A DNA stretch of 24,452 nt from assembly GCA_021156345.1 (NCBI GenBank), contig JAJNDJ010000001.1:1-24452 (forward strand), read 5' to 3'. The position numbers were made by a program, and so were the translations under genes. Position 1 is the stretch's first letter. Each line of letters starts with the position of its first letter. Shown piece after piece: positions 6,060 through 12,094 of this stretch. Source of the stretch: Rubrobacteraceae bacterium (lineage in GTDB: Bacteria > Actinomycetota > Rubrobacteria > Rubrobacterales > Rubrobacteraceae). The notes under the pieces were generated by a model. It was not told where the DNA came from, searched no databases, and saw only the letters and a program-made list of their open reading frames with translations.

Positions 6060-7199
6060 ATGAGACGCCGCCTCACGATCCTCGGCTCGACAGGCAGTAT
6101 CGGAAGACAAGCCCTCGACGTCGTCAGCAGATATCCTGAACGCTTCGAGATCGTGGGCCTCTCGGCGGGTAACGATGCTCGGGCGCTCGCTCTGCAGGCG
6201 GCAGAGTTCGGGCCTGAGTATCTGGCGCTGGAATCGAGCGAAGCAGGTCCCCTGGAAGGTCTCGCCGCCGAAGTTCTCGCCGGTCCCGGCTCGGCCGAGC
6301 AACTCTCCCGCGCACCATCAGACGTCGTGCTGAACGGGATAGTCGGCTTCGCAGGCCTCGCTGCCACCGTCGGCGCCCTGCAGGCGGGCACCCGCGTGGC
6401 CCTCGCCAACAAAGAATCCCTCGTCGCAGGGGGCGAGTGGGTGATGGATCTCGCGGCAAGTAACCGCATAATACCGGTAGACTCCGAGCACTCGGCGATC
6501 TTCCAGTGTCTGGAGGGCAGACGGGGTGAGGAGATCAGGGAAATACTGTTGACGGCCTCGGGAGGACCTTTCTTCTCCTTGGAGAAGGCAAGGCTCGTCG
6601 AGGCTGGGCCCGAGGATGCGCTCAAGCACCCCACGTGGCGGATGGGGCCCAAGATCACCATAGACTCGGCCACCATGATGAACAAGGGTCTGGAGGTTAT
6701 CGAGGCGCACCACCTCTTCGGCGTAGCGTTGGAGGACGTGCGCGTCGTCGTGCACCGCCAGTCTGTGGTCCATGGGGGTGCTCTCTTCGAGGATGGCTCG
6801 GTCGTGTTGCACGCTGCGTTGCCTGACATGAGACTGCCCATTGCCTTCGGCCTCCTCTATCCCGAGAGGGTCAATGTCGGGGCCGAGGCCGTGCCCTTCG
6901 ACGGAGTCACCTGGAGCTTCGAGGAGCCGCGCGACGACGTATTCAGGTGTCTGCCGCTCGCTATAGAAGCCGGTCGTGCCGGGGGTGCCTACCCCGTCGC
7001 GCTCAACGCGGCCAACGAGGTTGCTGTCGAGGCTTTCCTTGACGGCAGGATAAGATTTCTACGTATAGCGGATGTGATCGAGGAGGTCCTCGAGGCGGTG
7101 CCAGACTTCGGGAAGATGCAGAGCATGGAAGCCATAGAAGCCGTGGACGGATGGGCGCGTGCTGAGGCCGTAAGACGCGCCGATGGAGACCCGCGATGA
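6060..7199 (+). CDS. dxr: 1-deoxy-D-xylulose 5-phosphate reductoisomerase
   Basis: Dxr makes 2-C-methyl-D-erythritol 4-phosphate, the first committed step of the MEP isoprenoid pathway; ispG further downstream serves the same pathway. The 379-residue product is full length. NADPH binding: GSTGSIG at residues 9-15. Metal ligands lie in PVDSEHSA (D141, E143) and KGLEVIEAHHLF (E212). The flexible active-site loop is LKHPTWRMGPKITIDSATMM. The C-terminal domain has YPVALNAANEVAVEAFLDG. One oddity is VVHRQSVVH, where I would expect HPQS. The ATG start is 20 nt after cdsA with a weak Shine-Dalgarno, and the stop overlaps rseP (ATGA). Confidence 0.96.
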   Translation: MRRRLTILGSTGSIGRQALDVVSRYPERFEIVGLSAGNDARALALQAAEFGPEYLALESSEAGPLEGLAAEVLAGPGSAEQLSRAPSDVVLNGIVGFAGLAATVGALQAGTRVALANKESLVAGGEWVMDLAASNRIIPVDSEHSAIFQCLEGRRGEEIREILLTASGGPFFSLEKARLVEAGPEDALKHPTWRMGPKITIDSATMMNKGLEVIEAHHLFGVALEDVRVVVHRQSVVHGGALFEDGSVVLHAALPDMRLPIAFGLLYPERVNVGAEAVPFDGVTWSFEEPRDDVFRCLPLAIEAGRAGGAYPVALNAANEVAVEAFLDGRIRFLRIADVIEEVLEAVPDFGKMQSMEAIEAVDGWARAEAVRRADGDPR

Positions 7200-8239
7200 C
7201 CGTCATCGTCGCGCTTCTAGGTCTGATCTTCCTCATAGTCATCCACGAGCTCGGGCATATGCTCACGGCCAAAGCCCTCGGCGTAAGGGTCCCCGAGTTC
7301 GGCGTCGGCTTCGGACCAGCGCTCTTCAAGAAGAAGATCGGCAAGACCGTCTACTCTTTCCGCATAATACTCCTGGGTGGGTTTGCCAAGATGGCAGGGA
7401 TGGGGGATGGGGCGGAGGGGCGCGACACCTACTACGCCAAAGCATTGTGGCGTAGGGCCCTTATCATACTTGCCGGCCCCGTGGCAAACCTCCTCGCGGC
7501 CGTCGCCATACTGGCCTGCGTTTACATGTTCCAGGGTGTCGTCACCGACGTAAAGCCGGTCGTCAGTGCTGTCGAACGAGGATCGATGGCGCAGGAGGTT
7601 GGGATCAGGCCAGGCGACAGGATCGTGAGCCTGGATGGCAGAACGGTAAAGACCTGGGACGGTTTCGAACGCCAGATGTCGGGCCGGGACGTTGGTGAGA
7701 AGGTCAGTGTAACCGTGTTGCGGGACGGTTCACAGAAGACCTTCGAGGGGGAGTTGGGGGCAGACCCCGAGGATAGAGATCGGGCGCTCGTTGGCGTGCG
7801 TCCCGAGTTGGAGACGACAACTTACGGGCCGGTAAAGTCCGTGTGGCTGGCGATTCAGAGGTGCGGAGAGATCACGGTGCGACTCGGGGTTTTCGTGGGG
7901 CAACTCGTAACCGGTGAGAAAGACCTCTACACGAACGTCACAGGTCCTGTGGGCATCGCCTCGGTCGGGAGCACCGCCGTCAACCAGGGGTTCTTCCTGC
8001 CGCTTCTGGCCCTCATCAGCCTTAACCTGGCATTGTTCAACCTGTTCCCGATCCTACCTCTCGACGGCGGGCATCTGTTCTTCATAGCGGCGGAGAAGGT
8101 GTTGGGCAGGCCTGTCAGCGAGCAGACGATGGGCAAGATCGCCGCTTTCGGTCTCGTCCTCGTCCTGGCCCTATTTCTTTTCGCGACCTACGCCGACCTG
8201 AGTAAAATCTTCACTGGACAGCCGTTCATACCGGATTAA
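7196..8239 (+). CDS. rseP: Site-2 intramembrane metalloprotease of the RseP family (M50)
   Basis: This membrane zinc protease family cleaves transmembrane anti-sigma factors or signal-peptide remnants. The 347-residue product has the catalytic HELGH at residues 17-21 in the first membrane helix and the third-ligand motif NLFPILPLDGG (N282 to D290) near the C-terminus. A PDZ domain lies between, around residues 115-200 (GIRPGDRIVSLDG). The LLGGFAKMAGM strand-like segment after the first helix is also family-typical. The ATG start overlaps the dxr stop, with GGAG at 7185-7188 upstream. The dxr-rseP-ispG order is widely conserved. The substrate here is unknown. Confidence 0.95.
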   Translation: MTVIVALLGLIFLIVIHELGHMLTAKALGVRVPEFGVGFGPALFKKKIGKTVYSFRIILLGGFAKMAGMGDGAEGRDTYYAKALWRRALIILAGPVANLLAAVAILACVYMFQGVVTDVKPVVSAVERGSMAQEVGIRPGDRIVSLDGRTVKTWDGFERQMSGRDVGEKVSVTVLRDGSQKTFEGELGADPEDRDRALVGVRPELETTTYGPVKSVWLAIQRCGEITVRLGVFVGQLVTGEKDLYTNVTGPVGIASVGSTAVNQGFFLPLLALISLNLALFNLFPILPLDGGHLFFIAAEKVLGRPVSEQTMGKIAAFGLVLVLALFLFATYADLSKIFTGQPFIPD

Positions 8240-8270
8240 GATAGGTGCGTAAAGAACGCATGGGAGTGAG

Positions 8271-9344
8271 ATGACAGAGGCAGCACTGCGCGAACGCCCG
8301 GTTACGAGCCGGCAGATAAGGGTAGGCGACGTGCCCATCGGCGGCGGCGCCCGGGTGGCCGTGCAGTCGATGACCAATACCATGACTTACGACGTCGAGG
8401 CGACCGTGCAGCAGGTATACGACCTCAATGCTGCAGGCGCTGACCTGGTGCGCGTGTCTGTCAACGGCTCCAGGGCGCTGAAAGGCTTCAGGGAGGTGGT
8501 CTGGCGTTCGCCGGTGCCGCTTATCGCCGACATACACTTCGACTACAGGATGGCACTGGGAGCCGCCGACGGTGGCGCTGCGTGTGTCCGGATCAACCCA
8601 GGCAATGTAGGAAGCGACGACCGCTACCGGCGGGTGATCGAGAAGTGCCAAGAGACGGGCACGGCCATGCGCATCGGGGTCAACTCAGGGTCCGTAGAGA
8701 AGCGGTACTGGGACTTACCCAAGGCCGAGGCGCTCGTGGCGAGCGCCTTGCACAAGGTAGTAATTGCCGAAGAGATGGACTTCTTCGATTTCAAGGTCTC
8801 ACTGAAAGCGAGCCATGTCCCAGAGATGGTGGAGGCCAACAAGAAGTTCCGCGAGCACTCTGATGCGCCACTGCACCTCGGTGTTACCGAGGCCGGGACC
8901 AAGCTACCCGGTGCGATAAAGAGTGCTGCGGCGCTGGGCCAGCTTCTACCCTACGGGATCGGGGATACCATCCGCATCTCGCTCGCCGAGGACCCCGTTG
9001 AGGAGATACCTGTGGCCTACCACATCCTCTCGGCTCTCGACCTCAGGCACAGGGGCCCAAACGTCATAGCCTGTCCGAGTTGCGCGCGCACGCTCGGATT
9101 TGACGTTATCGGGATGGCGGCGAAGGTCGAGGAGGGGCTCAAGCACTTCGAGGATCACTTCACTGTCGCCGTCATGGGCTGCGTAGTCAACGGTCCTGGT
9201 GAGGCCCGCGACGCGGATTACGGTGTTGCCGGGGGCAAGGACGACGGTGTGATCTTCTCCAAGGGCCAGCCTCTGCGGAAAGTTGGCCGCGACGAGATCT
9301 ACGGGGCCCTCTTCGAAGAGATAGCCAAGGACGGCAGGAAGTAG
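8271..9344 (+). CDS. ispG: 4-hydroxy-3-methylbut-2-en-1-yl diphosphate synthase (GcpE)
   Basis: IspG is the 4Fe-4S enzyme that reductively opens methylerythritol cyclodiphosphate to HMBPP in the MEP pathway. The 357-residue product is the bacterial short form. The N-terminal TIM barrel has VGGVPIGGG-like (here VGDVPIGGG), VAVQSMTNT, LIADIHFDYRMAL, RINPGNVG and LGVTEAGT. The cluster-binding C-terminal domain has Cys268 and Cys271 in ACPSCAR, Cys304 in MGCVVNGPGEA and the fourth ligand Glu311. The ATG start has GGAG at 8263-8266. It closes the co-directional run from rpsB and is followed by a strong hairpin. Confidence 0.97.
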   Translation: MTEAALRERPVTSRQIRVGDVPIGGGARVAVQSMTNTMTYDVEATVQQVYDLNAAGADLVRVSVNGSRALKGFREVVWRSPVPLIADIHFDYRMALGAADGGAACVRINPGNVGSDDRYRRVIEKCQETGTAMRIGVNSGSVEKRYWDLPKAEALVASALHKVVIAEEMDFFDFKVSLKASHVPEMVEANKKFREHSDAPLHLGVTEAGTKLPGAIKSAAALGQLLPYGIGDTIRISLAEDPVEEIPVAYHILSALDLRHRGPNVIACPSCARTLGFDVIGMAAKVEEGLKHFEDHFTVAVMGCVVNGPGEARDADYGVAGGKDDGVIFSKGQPLRKVGRDEIYGALFEEIAKDGRK

Positions 9345-9347
9345 TAA

Positions 9348-9402
9348 AGGCTCCCCTTGAAGCCCCACGAATCGGGGTTGCGGGGCTCGCTCAGGGGAGC
9401 CT
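9348..9402. terminator. Strong inverted repeat between ispG and the convergent GYD gene
   Basis: The outer arms AGGCTCCCCT (9348-9357) and AGGGGAGCCT (9393-9402) are perfectly complementary, and inner arms AGCCCC (9361-9366) and GGGGCT (9382-9387) extend the stem. The right arm overlaps the stop of the - strand GYD gene (9391-9393). There is no long T run on either strand (TTT follows on the - strand). Its position between converging genes fits a bidirectional terminator. Confidence 0.65.
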
Positions 9403-9651
9403 CTGGAGTATCACCGACATCCCTTGCTCGTCGTACGCTCGGAGCGTTGTGGTCCGCACGTTGCCCAGAGAGGCGATCTCGAGGAGGTGGGCACTCAGGG
9501 CTTCGTCGTCAGGTGCCTCGAAGATGGTGACCATGTCGTAGGGACCGACGGTCCAGTAGGCTTGCTCCAACTTCAACCCACAACGACGATGAGGACAAGA
9601 AGCAGGGGGCAAGAGAAACAACGGCGGAGTCTCAGACGTCGACATCCTCAA
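9391..9651 (-). pseudogene. GYD-domain protein, 5' end missing
   Basis: The - strand frame encodes a recognisable GYD-domain segment: KLEQAYWTVGPYDMV, TIFEAPDDEALSAHLLEIA, GNVRTTTLRAY and a short tail ending at 9391. The family normally starts with about 35 residues of the form M..YI.L..(T/Q)G...... before the KLE..YWT motif. Here similarity stops at the Gly-Leu-Lys codons around 9579. Upstream, the open frame (MRMSTSETPPLF and on) is just the antisense of the ferritin-like gene. The gene appears truncated at the same junction that removes the start of its divergent neighbour. The function of GYD proteins is not known to me. Confidence is good for the family and moderate for pseudogene status. 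Confidence 0.7.
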
Positions 9652-10192
9652 CTACGCCCTCGTTCTAGAGCGCCTCGAGTACGAGTTCTACCGGCGCCAC
9701 CTCCAAAGGTTCAACGAGCAAAAGATCGAAGGTGACGCCATCTTCGACGGGTTTGGCAACAAGGTTCGCAGCCATATCTACGAGAACCTCGTGCGTATCC
9801 GCAACCATGAGAAGACCCTCATCAAGGTCATAAAGAGCCTTGGAGGCAAGCCTGTGGGTGATTCCGAATACGACTTCGGCGTCAAGAGTGTGGCTGACTT
9901 CGTGGCGACAGCAAAGGTGTTGGAGGACACTGGGGTGATGGCCTACGATGGGGCGATCGCCTACATCCACAGGCCTGGTTTGCAGACCGCCGGGGCGACG
10001 ATCGCCACCGTGGAGGCGCGCCACGCCTCCTACCTGCGGCTGCTAAACGGGGAGGTGCCATTCCCTGAACCCTTTGACGAGCCGAAGGCACCCAGGCGGG
10101 TATGCTAGATGGTGGATCCATTCATAACCAAGAGTCCCTTCGACCTGAAGGCGTTCTGCGAGTCGCTGCCCAACGAAGTGATCGCCCTCTGA
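9593..10192 (+). pseudogene. Ferritin-like domain protein, no start codon and one in-frame stop
   Basis: Reading from 9593 in the frame of 10108 gives a ferritin-like four-helix protein of the Ferritin_2 type: SDVDILNYALVLERLEYEFY, a helix with RIRNHEKTLIKVI, YDFGVKSVADFVATAKVLED, TGVMAYDGAI and TVEARHASYLRLLNG. Carboxylate/His residues sit where such helices bind metal (ERLEYEFY, RNHEK, EARHA). There is no ATG/GTG/TTG from the TGA at 9590 until GTG 9791, which is mid-domain. A TAG at 10106-10108 interrupts the tail. The same frame continues open as MVDPFITKSPFDLKAFCES to TGA at 10190, and PFI near the end is typical of relatives. Both defects suggest a decayed gene. A shorter product from 9791-10108 could only be a fragment. 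Confidence 0.72.
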
Positions 10193-10215
10193 GCTAGCGT
10201 GCACCCATTGACACC

Positions 10216-10246
10216 GGGCCGGAGTTCCGTCGGGCTCCGGCCCTTT
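10216..10246 (+). terminator. Intrinsic terminator after the ferritin-like gene
   Basis: Perfect 9-bp stem GGGCCGGAG (10216-10224) with CTCCGGCCC (10235-10243), a 10-nt loop, then TTT and a mixed pyrimidine run. It sits 24 nt after the last stop of the ferritin-like frame and would end transcription entering from upstream. Confidence 0.7.
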
Positions 10247-10427
10247 CCCAGCCTGATCCCGTCTGGGATGAGAAGGTGGAATTCTACTCAGGGATTCATG
10301 ATCGTCGAGGTATCTGCCCTCTGCTTCGAGGAGTTGTTGCCCAAGGCGGTAGAGTGGAAATCCTTTCAGAACCGGTTGGCCCGGCGCGAGCCGGTGTCGT
10401 AGACAATTCCCGGCGGCCATGCGAACC

Positions 10428-10455
10428 TTGTAACCGACATACTCTGAGATATAAT
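10428..10455 (+). promoter_or_regulatory. Consensus sigma-70 promoter of the rimP-nusA-infB operon
   Basis: TTGTAA (10428-10433), a 16-bp spacer and a perfect TATAAT (10450-10455). This is the best promoter in the window. The expected start is near 10462, only about 11 nt before the attenuator-like terminator. Confidence 0.75.
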
Positions 10456-10472
10456 CGAAGGTGCTGCGAGTG

Positions 10473-10504
10473 AGCAAGGGGTCTTCGGGCCCGTTGCTTT
10501 TTTT
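10473..10504 (+). terminator. Promoter-proximal intrinsic terminator (putative rimP-nusA attenuator)
   Basis: AGCAA (10473-10477) pairs with TTGCT (10494-10498), then GGG with CCC after one G/G mismatch, a T-G wobble, and a C-G pair closing a TTCG tetraloop (10484-10487). Seven Ts (10498-10504) follow. It lies between the TATAAT promoter and the rimP start, so it would release an RNA of about 42 nt unless bypassed. I recall that the B. subtilis ylxS(rimP)-nusA leader is attenuated by NusA itself; the same logic is plausible here but unproven. No antiterminator arm is visible because the leader before it is too short. Confidence 0.72.
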
Positions 10505-10518
10505 ATCGTTCGGAGAAG

Positions 10519-10971
10519 GTGAGAGAGACGGCAGGATTAGAGAGGTTGACAGAGGTAGTCGAGGGCGTACTTCCCGTGGGAACCGAGCTTGTCGAGGCCA
10601 GGTTCTCGGGAGGGCCTTTGCTCACCGTGCTCCTGGACCGAGAAGACGGGCCCGTGGACCACGAGTTCTGCTCGCGGATCGCCTCCGTCGTTGCCCCGGC
10701 GGTCGAGGCCGAGGGCTACGATGGTCCTATAGAAGTCTCGTCAGCGGGCATCGAGCGTCCGCTCACGAGGCCCGAGCACTTCCGGCGTTTCGTCGGTCAT
10801 GAGGCGAAGGTCAGAATCGGCGAGCCCCTGGATGGTCGCAGGAACTTCACGGGCGTCATAGACAGGGCGGGCGAAGACGCTTTCGTGCTGAGACTCTCCG
10901 AGGGAGCTGAGGTGGAGCTGCCGTTCGGTTCCGTGACCCGCGCGAACCTCAAGGAGGACCTATACAAGTGA
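10519..10971 (+). CDS. rimP: Ribosome maturation factor RimP
   Basis: RimP assists 30S assembly. The 150-residue product has the two-domain form: an N-terminal alpha/beta domain (EGVLPVGTELVEARF, LLTVLLDREDGPVDHEF, IEVSSAGIERPLTRPEHFRR) and an SH3-like C-terminal domain (GRRNFTGVIDRAGEDAFVL, LPFGSVTRANL). SSAGIERPL corresponds to the well-conserved S.PG.dRPL motif, with Ala replacing Pro. I use the GTG at 10519, with GGAG at 10512-10515; a TTG at 10546 is an alternative with a poorer ribosome site. The stop overlaps the nusA start (GTGA), and the last codons contain the nusA Shine-Dalgarno AAGGAGG. Confidence 0.92.
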   Translation: MRETAGLERLTEVVEGVLPVGTELVEARFSGGPLLTVLLDREDGPVDHEFCSRIASVVAPAVEAEGYDGPIEVSSAGIERPLTRPEHFRRFVGHEAKVRIGEPLDGRRNFTGVIDRAGEDAFVLRLSEGAEVELPFGSVTRANLKEDLYK

Positions 10972-12086
10972 ATACAGCATTGTTATCCGCGCTACACGAG
11001 ATAGAGACGGACAAAGGCATTCCTTTCGAGACGGTGAAGGGTGTGCTCGAGGAGTCGTTACTCGCGGCCTACCAGGGCCGTGAGGGGGCTGAGGAGGAGG
11101 CGAGGGTCGTCCTCGACGAGGACACGGGCGACCTCAGGGTCATGAAAGACGGCGAGGACATAACCCCGCACGACTTCACGCGAATAGCGGCCCAGGTGAT
11201 GCGCCAGACCTTCTACCAGCGTCTGAACGAGGTACACAACGAACAGCTCCTGGAGGAGTACGGCGAGCGCATGGGCGATGTCGTGACCGGCATCGTACAG
11301 CAGGCCCACAGACGCATGACGCTGGTCGACCTGGGAAGGGTCGAGGCCATCCTGCCAGCCAGCGAGCAGGTGCCGAACGAGCGCTACGAGAACGGACAGC
11401 GGTTGAAGGTGTACCTGCTGGAGATCAGGGAGGGAGGACGCGGCCCCAGCCTGACCGTGAGCCGGCGCCACGAGGGCCTGCTCAAGAATCTCTTCGAGTT
11501 AGAAGTGCCAGAGATCTACGACGGCCTCGTGGAGATAAGGGCTGTCGCCCGCGAAGCCGGGCTGCGCTCGAAGGTGGCCGTGTGGTCCAAGGAAGCCGGT
11601 GTGGATCCCGTGGGGGCCTGCGTGGGGCCGCGCGGAAGCCGCGTAAGGGCTGTGGTCTCCGAGCTCAGGAACGAGAAGATCGACATCATCCAGTGGGACC
11701 CGGAGCCGGCGCGCTTTATAGCGAAGGCCCTGAGCCCGGCGCGCGTACGCGAGGTCTACCTGGACGAGGATGAGAAACAGGCAGAGGTGATCGTACCCGA
11801 CGATCAGCTCTCGCTGGCCATCGGTCGCGAGGGCCAGAACGCCCGCCTCGCCGTAAAGCTGACGGACTGGAAGATAGACATAAAGCCCGAGAGTCAGGCC
11901 ACCGAGTACGAGGAAGAGGAAGAGGACTGGGAGCCTGATGAGGACTCCACGATGCACCGCTGCAGGGCCGTTCTCTCCAACGGCCGCAGGTGCGCCAATA
12001 TGGCATTGCCAGGCTCGCTGTTCTGCGGTATCCCTTCGCATCAGGCACAGGCCGCGGAGTTCGAGGGCATGGTAGGTAGAGGGTAG
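10968..12086 (+). CDS. nusA: Transcription termination/antitermination factor NusA with C-terminal Cys/His motif
   Basis: NusA binds RNA polymerase and modulates pausing, termination and antitermination. The 372-residue product has the N-terminal RNAP-binding domain (LLSALHEIETDKGI, LEESLLAAYQ), an S1 domain (GDVVTGIVQQAHRRMTLVDL, EAILPASEQVP), and KH1/KH2 with DPVGACVGPRGSRV and LAIGREGQNARLAVKLT. It lacks the acidic repeats of E. coli, as many bacteria do. After an acidic linker (EYEEEEEDWEPDED) it carries Cys332-x9-Cys342-x10-Cys353-x4-His358, embedded in GRRCANMALPGSLFC. This looks like a small zinc-binding module I do not know from NusA. The GTG start is 10 nt after AAGGAGG (10951-10957). 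It is followed directly by infB; ylxR, often between them, is absent. Confidence 0.95.
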   Translation: MNTALLSALHEIETDKGIPFETVKGVLEESLLAAYQGREGAEEEARVVLDEDTGDLRVMKDGEDITPHDFTRIAAQVMRQTFYQRLNEVHNEQLLEEYGERMGDVVTGIVQQAHRRMTLVDLGRVEAILPASEQVPNERYENGQRLKVYLLEIREGGRGPSLTVSRRHEGLLKNLFELEVPEIYDGLVEIRAVAREAGLRSKVAVWSKEAGVDPVGACVGPRGSRVRAVVSELRNEKIDIIQWDPEPARFIAKALSPARVREVYLDEDEKQAEVIVPDDQLSLAIGREGQNARLAVKLTDWKIDIKPESQATEYEEEEEDWEPDEDSTMHRCRAVLSNGRRCANMALPGSLFCGIPSHQAQAAEFEGMVGRG

Positions 12087-12094
12087 GGGATCTG

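Larger units (their letters stand above)
10193..10518. other. 326-bp intergenic region before rimP
   Basis: This stretch holds a terminator (10216-10246), about 180 bp with no recognisable feature (10247-10427), a consensus promoter (10428-10455) and a promoter-proximal terminator (10473-10504). Short open frames in it, such as the peptide from the ATG near 10297, resemble nothing I know and have no good ribosome binding site. I therefore do not call genes there. Confidence 0.7.

Noticed and set aside
5456..6841. Long - strand open frame (461 codons) across cdsA and dxr
   Set aside because: It is antisense to two clearly conserved genes, shows low-complexity Ser/Arg/Pro composition and no recognisable domain; a high-GC shadow.
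9424..9735. + strand frame of 103 codons starting upstream of the ferritin-like gene
   Set aside because: It is antisense to GYD and then out of frame with the ferritin-like domain; Arg-rich and without family features.
10043..10477. - strand open frame of 144 codons opposite the ferritin-like tail and the intergenic region
   Set aside because: It runs through a terminator, a promoter and the ferritin-like gene, and I recognise no family in it.
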